64,000 nt of DNA from Pseudomonas graminis (GTDB taxonomy: Bacteria; Pseudomonadota; Gammaproteobacteria; Pseudomonadales; Pseudomonadaceae): contig NZ_MDEN01000063.1 in assembly GCF_001705435.1 (NCBI RefSeq), positions 285,020 through 349,019 on the forward strand. The letters run 5' to 3'. Shown here in pieces: positions 1 through 8,951 of this stretch. The position numbers and the translations under genes were made by a program. Each line of letters opens with the position of its first letter. Positions within the stretch are counted from its first letter, which is position 1. A model generated the notes under the pieces. It searched no databases and was not told the DNA's origin. It saw nothing but the letters and a program-made list of their open reading frames with translations.

Positions 1-45
1 ACACTCCTACAGGTGATGTGTTGTTTGAGGAACGGTGCATCTCGC

Positions 46-828
46 TCACACCTTCAACTCAATCCACGTCGGTGCATGGTCACTGGCGTGGGGCAGGTCC
101 CTGACCCAGCGATCCACGCCCGCATTTTTAAGTTTGGGCGCCAGGTCCTTGCTCAACAGCAGGTGGTCAATGCGCAGGCCGGAGTTGGTCTTCCAGTGGT
201 TGCGGAAATAATCCCAGAACGTGTAAATCCGCTCGTCCGGAAATTTCGCGCGCAGGGCGTCGGTCCAGCCCTGGTCCAACAGGCGCTCGAAGCAGGCGCG
301 GCTTTCCGGTTGCAGCAAGGCATCCTTCAGCCATGAGCGGGTGTTGTAGATGTCGTTGTCGGTGGGGATGACGTTGTAGTCCCCGGCCAGCACCACCGGA
401 TGCTCGCTGTTGAACAGCGAGTCGGCGTGTGTGATGAAATGCTCGAACCAGTCCAGTTTGTACTCGAACTTCGGCCCCGGCTGCGGGTTGCCATTGGGCA
501 GGTAAAGGCAGCCGACGATCACGCCCTGAACAGCCGCCTCCAGATAGCGGCTGTGCTTGTCCTTCTCATTGCCCGGCAAACCCCGGCGAATCTCCAGCGG
601 CTGACTGTCGCGGGACAGAATCGCCACGCCGTTCCACGACGGCTCGCCCTGCCAGATCACGCCGTAGCCGGCATTGCGGATGTCGTCGGCGGGAAAGGCT
701 GCGTCGGCGGCCTTCAGTTCCTGCAGACAGACGATGTCGGGCGCTTCCTTTTCCAGCCATTGCAACAGAATGGGCAAACGCGCGCGGATGCCGTTGATGT
801 TGAACGTGGCGATTTTCAGCGTGGCCAT
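46..828 (-). CDS. xthA: Exodeoxyribonuclease III
   Basis: This 260-residue protein is a complete exonuclease III of the endonuclease/exonuclease/phosphatase fold. In this family the enzyme cuts DNA 5' to abasic sites and degrades one strand of duplex DNA 3' to 5' in base-excision repair. The active-site set is visible: N10 in TFNINGIR, E37 in CLQELKA, Y109 in CLYLPNG, D150 and N152 in AGDYNV, D221 in RIDHLL, and D250/H251 in ASDHAP. Length is normal. A GGAGG sequence precedes the ATG at a good distance. The gene is transcribed alone toward the window edge. Confidence 0.95.
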   Translation of the reverse strand: MATLKIATFNINGIRARLPILLQWLEKEAPDIVCLQELKAADAAFPADDIRNAGYGVIWQGEPSWNGVAILSRDSQPLEIRRGLPGNEKDKHSRYLEAAVQGVIVGCLYLPNGNPQPGPKFEYKLDWFEHFITHADSLFNSEHPVVLAGDYNVIPTDNDIYNTRSWLKDALLQPESRACFERLLDQGWTDALRAKFPDERIYTFWDYFRNHWKTNSGLRIDHLLLSKDLAPKLKNAGVDRWVRDLPHASDHAPTWIELKV

Positions 829-933
829 GGCGTCCGCCTCCAGTGAGTGTGAAGGGTTGGAGGTCGCAGGAGCGATGAAGATTCCGTCAGACTGCGCGGG
901 CGAGACTGTGGGCGCGAACCCGGCCGAGCGGAT

Positions 934-2031
934 TCAGGCAAAGCGGTGCGACACGCGAATCACCTGCCGGGCGATGTACGCGCCGGTCACAATCACAGCG
1001 AACAGCCGCAGCGTCTGCATCGCCAGCACGAAGCCGACGTCCGAATGGGTGTCGATGGCAATGATCGCCATGGCATCAAGGCCGCCGGGGCTGGTCGCCA
1101 GGTACACCGAGAGAAAGTCCTTGCCCATGATTTCAGCGATGCCCCAGGCTGACAGGGCGCAGAGCAGGATCAGCACCAGCGCGCCGGCGATCATCGCGGG
1201 CAGCCGCCGCCAGACATAGCTGATGGTCACGCGGTCGAAGCGCAGGCCGATGTAACTGCCGATCGCGCCGTAGGCAATCGCCAGCACCCAGGTGGGTAGG
1301 GTGATCTGCAGCACGCCGCTCAATTGCAACGCGCCGCCGAGCAGCAAGGGCACCAGCAACGCCCCGGCCGGCAACCGACTGCCGAGCATCACGCCGACCC
1401 CGATCACCAGCAGGCTCAGCCCCAGATTGAGCAGGTTCATACCGTGCAGCAGCGCGTCGGTGCTATGGGTGTCCGAACCGCCAGCATCGGCGCCGATCAG
1501 CCGGCTCACCAGCGCGCCGACCATGACCACGCAGACCACCCGCACGTATTGCATGGTGGCGACCACCCGGGAGTCGGCACCGTAATCCTCGGACATCGCG
1601 ACCATCGCCGACGCCGCCCCCGGTGAAGTCCCCCACGCCGCGGTGCTGCTCTGAATGCCGCCCCAGCGCGCCATGGCGATGCCGACCACCGCGCTCAACG
1701 CGACGGTGAGCAAGGTGGCGAAGACCATCACATGCCACGACTGCATCGCCGCCAGCAAAACGCCAACGGTCATGGAGTGGGCGACCAGCACGCCGACGGT
1801 GCCCTGACCCAGGCGGAACACGTGCTTGTTGAGGCGAACACTGGCCCCGGCAACGCCGAAGCCGATCGCCACCAGCATGGGCCCAAGAAACAGCGCGGCG
1901 GGGACGTGGAAGTATTTGAACAGTTGGCCGGCGCTACCGGCCATGAGGATGAGCAGCAACCACTGGGTCAGCGGGTGCTGGTGGGCGAGGGCGAACGAGG
2001 CGGGGCGTGGCAACGCGGATCTCCAGAGCAT
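934..2031 (-). CDS. AbrB-family integral membrane protein
   Basis: This 365-residue polytopic membrane protein resembles the proteobacterial AbrB family, which has two homologous membrane halves and was once annotated as ammonia monooxygenase. Hydrophobic segments run almost end to end, and glycine/proline-rich motifs such as FHVPAALFLGPML and ATSPGGLDAMAIIA recur in the two halves. The open frame extends 17 codons further upstream, but the ATG at 2031 is preceded by AGGAA at a suitable distance, so it is preferred. It is divergent from a LysR gene 103 bases away, which suggests that the regulator controls it. The substrate or role is unknown. It is unrelated to the small Bacillus AbrB DNA-binding protein. 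Confidence 0.8.
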   Translation of the reverse strand: MLWRSALPRPASFALAHQHPLTQWLLLILMAGSAGQLFKYFHVPAALFLGPMLVAIGFGVAGASVRLNKHVFRLGQGTVGVLVAHSMTVGVLLAAMQSWHVMVFATLLTVALSAVVGIAMARWGGIQSSTAAWGTSPGAASAMVAMSEDYGADSRVVATMQYVRVVCVVMVGALVSRLIGADAGGSDTHSTDALLHGMNLLNLGLSLLVIGVGVMLGSRLPAGALLVPLLLGGALQLSGVLQITLPTWVLAIAYGAIGSYIGLRFDRVTISYVWRRLPAMIAGALVLILLCALSAWGIAEIMGKDFLSVYLATSPGGLDAMAIIAIDTHSDVGFVLAMQTLRLFAVIVTGAYIARQVIRVSHRFA

Positions 2032-2133
2032 TGGCGATTCCTGGTAGGTGTTTTCCAATGACGCCCAGTATCGACAGCGCAATCGATCAAGTCTATTTTC
2101 TAATAATCATGAATTGATAACTTTGGTTGATAT
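2032..2133. promoter_or_regulatory. Divergent promoter region between the AbrB-type gene and the LysR gene
   Basis: This short AT-rich stretch separates two divergent genes. It holds an ATCAA/TTGAT inverted arrangement (about 2085-2118) and a further TTGAT close to the lysR start. LysR regulators usually bind interrupted palindromes between divergent genes, so this is a plausible operator. The assignment is inference from position and symmetry only. Confidence 0.35.
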
Positions 2134-3036
2134 ATGGACCTGCGTGACCTGACTTATTTTGAAACCATCGCCGAGCTCGGTCACCTGGGCCGGGCGGCGG
2201 AAAAACTCAATCGCAGCCAGCCGGCGTTGACCAAAAGCATCCAGCGGCTGGAGGAGTCCTTCGGCACCAAGCTGTTCCAGCGCGACGGCCGCCGAATCAA
2301 GCTCACGCCGGTCGGCGAACTGTTACAGGCGCGGGGCAAGGTGCTGCAGCAAAGCATCGCCCAGACCCAGCGCGAGGTGCGCGATTTCGCCAGTGGCGCG
2401 GTAGGGGATATCCGTCTGGGCTGTGCGGCGACCATGGCCGAGTACCTGCTGCCCGAGCTGACCAATGCGTTGCTCAAACGCTCGCCTCAAGTGACCCTGA
2501 AACTGGTGATCGGTCAGGACGATATGCTGCGCGAACAGCTGCGCTCCGGGCACCTCGACATGATCATCTGCGCCCAGCGCGGCGCCGAAGAGGAGTTCAC
2601 CTTCTACCCGATCCTGACCGACGAAGCGGTGGTGATCGCCAGTCGTAATCACCCGATCTTTAAGGCGCCGTTCGAGATGCGCGACCTGTGTCGCTATCGC
2701 TGGGTGTTGCCGCCGTCCGGGGTGTCGTCGCGCATCTGGGTCGATGACGCCTTCGCCCGCCACGACCTGCCACTGCCGGACGTGCAAATCGAATCCAACT
2801 CGATTTCCCTGCTGCCCCGACTGATCGCCCAGACCAGTCTGCTGAGTTTTATTGCCCGGGAGACGCTGGAGTTCGGCAAGAACATGCAGGACCTGCGCGA
2901 GGTGCAGCTGGAACAAACCACCATGGAACGCACCCTGTGCGTCATGCTGCGCCGCGAAGGCTATCTGTCGCCTGCCGCCCACGCCATGGTGCGGATGCTG
3001 CGCGACGACGGCGGATCCTTCCTCAGTTTGTCCTGA
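2134..3036 (+). CDS. LysR-family transcriptional regulator
   Basis: This 300-residue LysR-type regulator has its winged helix-turn-helix at about residues 1-60 (RAAEKLNRSQPALTKSI, then LFQRDGRR). A linker helix and a periplasmic-binding-protein-like effector domain (about residues 90-295) follow. Length is typical. It is divergent from the AbrB-type membrane protein gene, the usual layout for a LysR regulator and its target. The inducer cannot be predicted from the sequence. Confidence 0.92.
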   Translation: MDLRDLTYFETIAELGHLGRAAEKLNRSQPALTKSIQRLEESFGTKLFQRDGRRIKLTPVGELLQARGKVLQQSIAQTQREVRDFASGAVGDIRLGCAATMAEYLLPELTNALLKRSPQVTLKLVIGQDDMLREQLRSGHLDMIICAQRGAEEEFTFYPILTDEAVVIASRNHPIFKAPFEMRDLCRYRWVLPPSGVSSRIWVDDAFARHDLPLPDVQIESNSISLLPRLIAQTSLLSFIARETLEFGKNMQDLREVQLEQTTMERTLCVMLRREGYLSPAAHAMVRMLRDDGGSFLSLS

Positions 3037-3102
3037 CCGGTGCTTTTAACCCGCCGGGTGGGTTAGCCTGCACACAGACATTCAACTTCCGGAGCGTCAA
3101 CG

Positions 3103-3324
3103 ATGCAGGTACAGATCCAGCCACAGACCCGCCAGCCGGGCGCCCACGCCATCGCCTATCTGGCCCACGATGGCGAGCATTTCGGCGGCGATCAGTCGCC
3201 CCTCAACGACGCCGATTCCGACGAAGACCGCGACCCGGAGGGCGAACTGGATTTGAGCGAACTGGATCTGGACGAGTTCGCCGACGCTGACAAGCTGGAC
3301 ATCAGTTCGTCGAACCTGGAATAG
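3103..3324 (+). CDS. Small acidic protein of unknown function
   Basis: This 73-residue frame has a GGAG ribosome-binding site about 8 bases before its ATG. The first third is neutral (MQVQIQPQTRQPGAHAIAYL). The rest is very acidic, with Asp/Glu-rich stretches such as DADSDEDRDPEGELDL. There is no signal peptide or membrane segment. It lies alone between the LysR gene and a REP pair. I do not recognise a family; the good start site and codon use support a real gene. Confidence 0.6.
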   Translation: MQVQIQPQTRQPGAHAIAYLAHDGEHFGGDQSPLNDADSDEDRDPEGELDLSELDLDEFADADKLDISSSNLE

Positions 3325-3390
3325 ACGAGGGCGTTGGTGCTCGTATCAAATTCATGAAGACACCGCAGATGGATCTGCCGTCTGAGGATC

Positions 3391-3483
3391 TGTGGGAGCG
3401 AGCTTGCTCGCGAAGACGGCAGTACATCCGCCAGATATTCAGCGGATGTACCCACCACTTCGCGAGCAAGCTCACTCCTACAG
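3391..3483. repeat. REP pair (REPIN), GAGCAAGCTCGC type
   Basis: Two inverted copies of a REP sequence flank a short spacer. The left copy (3391-3417) reads TGTGGGAGCGAGCTTGCTCG and onward. The right copy (3457-3483) is its near reverse complement, ending in CACTCCTACAG. The same type recurs near 39.3-39.5 kb and 47.8 kb. Such pairs are non-autonomous repeats mobilised by REP-associated tyrosine transposases in Pseudomonas; none is encoded here. Confidence 0.85.
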
Positions 3484-3491
3484 TGTTGGGT

Positions 3492-3995
3492 TCAGCCAGC
3501 CAGATGCGCAGCCAATGCCTCAACCGCCTGCTCCGCCGTCTCGCTACTGCCAGCCCAGGTACACGCCAGCATCAAATTACGCGGCAAACCGAAATCCTCC
3601 ACCTGAAACCCCTGCGCGTCGAAGCCTGCCGCGTCATGGGCAATTTGCTCGCGCAACGAGCCATTCGCTGCGAAATACGCCCAGACCGGTTTGCCCAGCG
3701 CAACGGCCATCCCCACTTCGAACGCCGTGCCTGAATCCGGCTCGGCGCCGCGAAACGGGTCGAGGTTGGCCAGCACCGCGTCGCAGCCTTTGATCATCGC
3801 GATATTGGCATTGCAAATGACCGCGGCGGTCTCTTCAGGCGACAGCCCCTGAGGCACTTCGTTATCAAAAGGGTACAAACCCTCAAGACCGTGCCGAGCG
3901 CAGAGGGCTTTCAACGCGCGGCCGTGCTCGATGGCGTCGGCGCGAAACACGTCGAAGCCTGCGAGATAAACGAGGGGTTTGTCAGCGGAAGCCAT
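3492..3995 (-). CDS. Nucleoside 2-deoxyribosyltransferase-family protein
   Basis: This 167-residue protein matches the nucleoside 2-deoxyribosyltransferase-like fold: an N-terminal VYLAGFDVFR strand-loop, NANIAMIKGCDAVLANLDPFRG with a putative substrate Asp, and DSGTAFEVGMAVALGKPVWAY, which holds the family's catalytic Glu in the (S/T)xxExG context. Enzymes of this family move deoxyribose between bases or hydrolyse deoxynucleotides. The substrate here is unknown. The frame extends 28 codons upstream, but the ATG at 3995 follows a strong AGGAG, so that start is chosen. The upstream gene is divergent. Confidence 0.82.
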   Translation of the reverse strand: MASADKPLVYLAGFDVFRADAIEHGRALKALCARHGLEGLYPFDNEVPQGLSPEETAAVICNANIAMIKGCDAVLANLDPFRGAEPDSGTAFEVGMAVALGKPVWAYFAANGSLREQIAHDAAGFDAQGFQVEDFGLPRNLMLACTWAGSSETAEQAVEALAAHLAG

Positions 3996-4158
3996 GACGA
4001 TCTCCTGAAAAATGCGTGAAGGGAGTGTAGCGGGTGGGCAGCGCTCTTTGGTCCGCGCCGTTGATCGGGCGGGCGCCATCCTACAGCAGTCAGGGCTGGA
4101 ATCTGTACGGATAACCAGTATCCTGACGCTCTTCCGTCAGCCTTTACGTGACCTCGCC

Positions 4159-5820
4159 GTGAGCCTTTCCCCCCTCGACAATCCGTTTTATTACCTGGAC
4201 AACTTCCGCCAGGTCCTGAACTGGATCGCCCAGCGCTACGACGACCTGCTCGATGAAGACGAGCGTCGCTTCATCGACGATTTTGCCCAGCTGCCGCAGC
4301 CGGCACAGGCCTTGCTGGTGCGCATGGTCATGCGCAAAGGCACGTTGTTCCGCGCCAGCAAGCTGGATTACGCCGAGATCGGCGATGTCCGGTTGGCCGC
4401 CGCGCCGTTGCTGGAATCCGGCTGGGTCGACGGTCAGCCTCATCTGGACCTTCACGCTCTGTTCGCGCTGCTGCGCAAAGATGAGCTGGGCCAGTGTTTC
4501 AAAGCCCACGGCGTCAAAAGCGCCGAGAAAAAATCCGACCTGCTGCAGCGCCTGCTGCCGATCTACGAATCGCCCCAGCGCCTGGAGCACTGGTTTGCCG
4601 GGTTTGAAGAAGTGATCTTCGCCCTCCAGGTCATGCCCCTGTGCGACCGGCTTCGCCTGCTGTACTTCGGCAATCTGTACCAGGAATGGTCGGAGTTTGT
4701 CCTGGCGGACCTGGGCATATATCGCTACGAGAAAGTCGAGTTTTCCGTCGAATCCCGTGGCATCAACCAGCGCGCCGACATCGACACCTGCGTGCACCTG
4801 CACAGCTGCCGACAGGCGCTGGACGACGGCATGGCATTGACCGACCTGGCGCCGCAAGCGCTGGCGGTCACGACCGACAACCCCTGGCTGGCCATGCGTC
4901 GCGCCAAGCTGTTGTTCAAGATCGGTCAGCAGGCCGAACGCGAACAGGACTGGCCGCTGGCGCTCAGCGTCTACGCGCAGTCCAGCTACCCCGGCGCCCG
5001 CGTGCGCAGGATTCGCGTGCTCGAACGCAGCGAGCAATTTCTCGACGCGATGACGTTGCTGCTGGAAGCCCAGTCGGCGCCGGAAAACGACGAAGAAACC
5101 CAACACCTGCTGCGCATACAGCCGCGTCTGAAACGCAAGCTGGGCGAGGGCAGCGTGCAGAAACGGTTGAAACGAACGGTCACTCGGCTTGATTTGAGCG
5201 TGCTGCCGCTGCCCGATCACAGCGTCGAACGGCTGATCCAGCAGCATTTGGCGGAAGAGGGCAGCGAGGTGCACTACGTCGAGAATGCGCTGGTCAATTC
5301 GCTGTTCGGTTTGCTCTGTTGGCGGGCGATCTTCGCGCCACTGCCGGGGGCTTTTTTCCACCCGTTTCACAGCGCACCGAGTGACCTCTACAGCCCGGAC
5401 TTTTACCAACGCCGCGCAGCCCTGTTCGACGAATGCCTGGCGCAGCTCGACGACCAGCGTTACGAAGCAGTGATCCGCGACACCTACCTCAGCAAATTCG
5501 GCCTGCAATCGCCCTTCGTGTTCTGGGGCGCGCTGACCCCCGCACTGCTGGATCAAGCGCTGCATTGCCTGCCGGCGCAACACCTCAAACGCTGGTTCCG
5601 CCGCCTGCTGCAAGACATCAAAGCCAACCGCACCGGCATGCCCGACCTCATCCAGTTCTACCCCGAACAACGCCGCTACCGAATGATCGAAGTCAAAGGC
5701 CCCGGTGACCGCCTGCAAGACAACCAACTGCGCTGGATCGACTTCTGCGCCGAACACGACATGCCGGTGGTGGTGTGCTATGTGAAATGGGCGGAAGAAG
5801 AAGTGCGGGCGGTGGGGTGA
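4159..5820 (+). CDS. FAN1-like VRR-NUC nuclease
   Basis: This protein of about 553 residues ends in a VRR-NUC domain with the nuclease motif PD(495-496)...E511-V-K513 (PDLIQFYP, then IEVKGPGDRLQDNQ). A SAP-like segment (FKAHGVKSAEKKSDLLQRL) lies near residue 115, followed by an all-helical, TPR-like middle. This order is that of bacterial FAN1, a structure-specific nuclease for flaps and interstrand crosslinks. The open frame begins at 4012, but homology-like sequence starts around the GTG at 4159 (VSLSPLDNPFYYLDNF), so that start is proposed. It has no strong Shine-Dalgarno and is uncertain. Confidence 0.85.
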   Translation: MSLSPLDNPFYYLDNFRQVLNWIAQRYDDLLDEDERRFIDDFAQLPQPAQALLVRMVMRKGTLFRASKLDYAEIGDVRLAAAPLLESGWVDGQPHLDLHALFALLRKDELGQCFKAHGVKSAEKKSDLLQRLLPIYESPQRLEHWFAGFEEVIFALQVMPLCDRLRLLYFGNLYQEWSEFVLADLGIYRYEKVEFSVESRGINQRADIDTCVHLHSCRQALDDGMALTDLAPQALAVTTDNPWLAMRRAKLLFKIGQQAEREQDWPLALSVYAQSSYPGARVRRIRVLERSEQFLDAMTLLLEAQSAPENDEETQHLLRIQPRLKRKLGEGSVQKRLKRTVTRLDLSVLPLPDHSVERLIQQHLAEEGSEVHYVENALVNSLFGLLCWRAIFAPLPGAFFHPFHSAPSDLYSPDFYQRRAALFDECLAQLDDQRYEAVIRDTYLSKFGLQSPFVFWGALTPALLDQALHCLPAQHLKRWFRRLLQDIKANRTGMPDLIQFYPEQRRYRMIEVKGPGDRLQDNQLRWIDFCAEHDMPVVVCYVKWAEEEVRAVG

Positions 5821-6229
5821 GCTGGGATTGGCTGACGCGGGGACAGATTAATTTACGGTGAAGCGCTGTAAATAAATCAGTCCCCTTTAAACAAAAGGCT
5901 TCCCGGCTAATGCCGGTCCTACTAACCGTTTTTGATCTTCATACGCAAAAAGTTCAGACACCGCCAATCGCGACTTGGGTGCAGGCCGAACGCAGACGAC
6001 GCGGAGTGGGTCGAGCCGCATGGATGCGGCGAGAGCGCCGTCAGGACATGGATGTCCGTTCGGCGCGGGCCCACGGAGCGAGACCGGAGTGAAGGAACCC
6101 CGAGGTACGAGGGGCCCAACCAGGAGCAAGCACCCTTGGTTACTTGGGGTGCTTTTCCAAGTAACTCGCCGAAGGCGAAATGTCTGCCCTTAGGCAGACG
6201 CTTTAGATCTTGATCCTGAAAACACCTGC
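5821..6229. repeat. Non-coding repeat-rich intergenic region
   Basis: No convincing gene lies in these 409 bases. They hold an imperfect palindrome (5839-5885) with GGGGACAGATTAATTTA on the left arm and its near complement on the right. A single REP half follows at 5898-5923. The rest, about 5950-6200, carries several small perfect palindromes: GCCGCATGGATGCGGC at 6015-6030, GGACATGGATGTCC at 6044-6057, and a GCACCC...GGGTGC pair near 6137. It resembles a dispersed intergenic element I have seen in many Pseudomonas genomes. The short frames inside it look spurious. Confidence 0.6.
5898..5923. repeat. Single REP element, CCGGCTAATGCCGG type
   Basis: GGCTTCCCGGCTAATGCCGG followed by TCCTAC is one copy of the REP subtype paired at 43617-43711. 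It lies downstream of the VRR-NUC gene. Confidence 0.75.
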
Positions 6230-8938
6230 CTAGCGCTTGAGCTTTTTCGCCACCACCGGCAACGGCGCAAACAACGCCGCAATATCCTCATCCTGCAACT
6301 TCCAGTCCCCAGCCTTGCGCCCATCCAGCACACCCGCCGCCAGCGCCGCCTTCTCCTGCTGCAAATGCTGAATCTTCTCCTCCACCGTCCCCCGCGCAAT
6401 CATCTTGTACACGAACACCGGCTTATCCTGACCAATCCGATACGCCCGATCCGTCGCCTGATTCTCCGCCGCAGGGTTCCACCACGGATCATAGTGAATC
6501 ACCGTATCGGCCGCCGTCAGATTCAGCCCCGTGCCCCCCGCCTTCAGACTGATCAGAAAAATCGAATGCTTGCCGCTCTGGAAATCCTGCACCGGCACCC
6601 GCCGGTCCTTGGTCTTCCCGGTCAGCAGCGAATACGCGATCCCGCGCTGCTTCAACTCCGCCTCGATCAACTCCAGCATCGACGTGAACTGAGAAAACAA
6701 CAGAATCTTGCGATTCTCCGCAAACAACTCCTCCAGCATCTCCATCAAGCTGTCCAGCTTGCCCGAACTCGACTGCCGCGGATTGATCGGCGCACTGTTG
6801 ACCAGCCGCAGGTCACAGCAGACCTGACGCAGCTTGAGCAACGCTTCAAGGATAATGATCTGGCTGCGCCCCACGCCTTTCCGGGTGATCTCGTCGCGGA
6901 CCTTCTTGTCCATCGCCAGGCGCATGGTTTCGTACACATCGCGCTGGGTGTCATTGAGCTCGACCCAATGCACGATCTCGGTCTTCGGCGGCAGCTCGGT
7001 CGCCACCTGCTCCTTGGTCCGGCGCAGCAGGAATGGCTTGATCCGCGCATTGAGGTGCTCCAGGCGCTCCTCGTTGCCGAGCTTTTCGATCGGCGTGCGG
7101 TAATTGCTGTTGAACTGCTTGGCATCCCCCAGCCAGCCGGGCATCAGGAAATGGAAAAGCGACCACAACTCGCCCAAGTGGTTTTCCAGCGGCGTACCGC
7201 TCAGGCACAGACGCTGCCGCGCATTCAACTCACGCGCCGCCTGCGCCGCTTTGCTATTGGGATTCTTGATGTACTGCGCTTCATCAAGCACCAACACATG
7301 AAACAGTTGCTGGCTGAGCACTTCGACGTCGCGCGGAAGCAGGGCATAGGTCGTCAGGATCAGGTCGACATCCTGCAGGCGCTTGAAATCCTGATGGCGC
7401 TGGGTGCCGAACAGCGCCAGCACGTTGAGTTGCGGCGTGAAGTGCTTCGCCTCGTCCATCCAGTTGGGGATCAGGCTGGTGGGCATCACCACCAGCGCCG
7501 GCCGATCGAGACGCCCGGCCTGTTTCTCCAGCAGCAGGTGCGCCAGGGTTTGCAGGGTCTTGCCCAGGCCCATGTCATCAGCGAGCACGCCACCGACTTC
7601 CAGCTCGCGCAACGCCTGCATCCAGCTCAGGCCCTCCAGCTGATAAGGCCGCAACGTCGCATTCAGGCCTTCCGGCACCTCGCCGCGCACGTCCTTGATG
7701 TTCACCAGTCGTTCGGAGAACTGCCGCAGCCGGTCGCCGCCCTGCCACACCAGCGGCAAGTCATCGAGCTGACGGAGCCGCGCGGCGTCCGCAGTATTCA
7801 GGCGAATGGCGTTGTTGCCATCCTCGCGCCAGTAGAAATCGCCGAGGGTCGCCAGCACCGGTCTCAATCGGCCATAAGGCAGCGCCACCTGAATCGGCAC
7901 GCCCCCACGCTGAGTGAAATGGTTGAGCTGAACCAGCAACTGCTCGTCGTCCCGACGCTTGGCGATACCGCTGGCGGTCATCAATTCCGGGTGGGTGCGC
8001 AGCAGGTTGATCAGGATCGGCAGCAGGCTCAGCCGCTCGCCGTTGACGATGATCCCCAGCTCCAGATCGAACCAGTCGCGCTCCGGCTCGTCATCGACCA
8101 CGGCATACCAGTCGTCCACCGGGGTCACGTCGAAGCCGAAGTCCTCGCTCATCTCGACCTGCCAGCCTTCGGCGCGCAACCGGGGCAACTCGTCGAGAAT
8201 GAAGCTCAGCCAGGCTTTGTCGTTCGGCAGCTCGAACATTTCGCCAGCACTGTCCGGTAGCGCCTTGCTCTGGCGGGTGGCGATGCGGAAGCCCAGCTCC
8301 TGGAGCTGTTTGCGGTACACGCCTTCACGCTCCGGATGCCGGCGCATGCGCAGCGTCTCGTCCGGCAAATGCCAGAGGATGTCGCCGCCACGGCCCGGGG
8401 CAGGCACGCCGGACACATAGGATTCGCGATAGCGAAACGCCAGGGCGGCGCGGTGCTGGATGTGCCGCTGCATCTTGCCGTTGCGCGGCTCGTAGGCGCT
8501 GTACTCGAAGCTGGCGAGAATCAACCGCGGCTCGGGCTTGATGTTCTTTTCCAGGCGCTCGGGCAACTTGGGTTTTTGCTCGACGACGTTCGGCCTGCGC
8601 GCAACCGCTTCGCCATCGACCGCTGCCAGAATCCCGGGGCTGTTTTCCGGGGCCTGCAAAAAGAACAGCGCCGCCGCACAGTGCTTGCAGTTGTTTCTGA
8701 CCGGGCAGGTGCATTTGCCGACGATGAAATTGCGCGTGCGCTCCGGGTCCTTGAACAACAGCGTCTGGGTGTAGTTCTCCAGGCTTGAACCCCGGCACAC
8801 TGTGCGCACGACATCGCCGCTCAGGTGGTCGAGCATGACGCGCTTCTGCCGCGCGTACTCCAGACCCCGCTCGACTGACTGGGTTTTGAACAGGGGTTCC
8901 CACGGCAGGGCGAGGGCTTTTTCCAGGTTGGACGCCAC
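6230..8938 (-). CDS. SNF2-family DEAD/DEAH helicase with SWIM zinc finger
   Basis: This 902-residue protein is a bacterial SNF2/RapA-like ATPase. Near the N-terminus a SWIM zinc finger has C76, C78, C84 and H86 (KCTCPVRNNCKHC). A poorly conserved middle follows. The helicase core has Walker A DDMGLGKTLQ (about residue 453), the DEAQ box (about 549), and a C-terminal helicase lobe with LISLKAGGTGLNLTAADTVI and the arginine finger in TDRAYRIGQ. Members translocate on double-stranded DNA and remodel bound proteins; the target of this subgroup is unknown. It is followed 13 bases downstream on its coding side by csiV, in the same direction. Confidence 0.9.
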   Translation of the reverse strand: MASNLEKALALPWEPLFKTQSVERGLEYARQKRVMLDHLSGDVVRTVCRGSSLENYTQTLLFKDPERTRNFIVGKCTCPVRNNCKHCAAALFFLQAPENSPGILAAVDGEAVARRPNVVEQKPKLPERLEKNIKPEPRLILASFEYSAYEPRNGKMQRHIQHRAALAFRYRESYVSGVPAPGRGGDILWHLPDETLRMRRHPEREGVYRKQLQELGFRIATRQSKALPDSAGEMFELPNDKAWLSFILDELPRLRAEGWQVEMSEDFGFDVTPVDDWYAVVDDEPERDWFDLELGIIVNGERLSLLPILINLLRTHPELMTASGIAKRRDDEQLLVQLNHFTQRGGVPIQVALPYGRLRPVLATLGDFYWREDGNNAIRLNTADAARLRQLDDLPLVWQGGDRLRQFSERLVNIKDVRGEVPEGLNATLRPYQLEGLSWMQALRELEVGGVLADDMGLGKTLQTLAHLLLEKQAGRLDRPALVVMPTSLIPNWMDEAKHFTPQLNVLALFGTQRHQDFKRLQDVDLILTTYALLPRDVEVLSQQLFHVLVLDEAQYIKNPNSKAAQAARELNARQRLCLSGTPLENHLGELWSLFHFLMPGWLGDAKQFNSNYRTPIEKLGNEERLEHLNARIKPFLLRRTKEQVATELPPKTEIVHWVELNDTQRDVYETMRLAMDKKVRDEITRKGVGRSQIIILEALLKLRQVCCDLRLVNSAPINPRQSSSGKLDSLMEMLEELFAENRKILLFSQFTSMLELIEAELKQRGIAYSLLTGKTKDRRVPVQDFQSGKHSIFLISLKAGGTGLNLTAADTVIHYDPWWNPAAENQATDRAYRIGQDKPVFVYKMIARGTVEEKIQHLQQEKAALAAGVLDGRKAGDWKLQDEDIAALFAPLPVVAKKLKR

Positions 8939-8951
8939 GTCTAGGCCTGCG

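Noticed and set aside
5922..6213. Short frames in the repeat-rich gap (60-93 codons)
   Set aside because: They overlap on both strands within palindromic repeat sequence and lack ribosome-binding sites.
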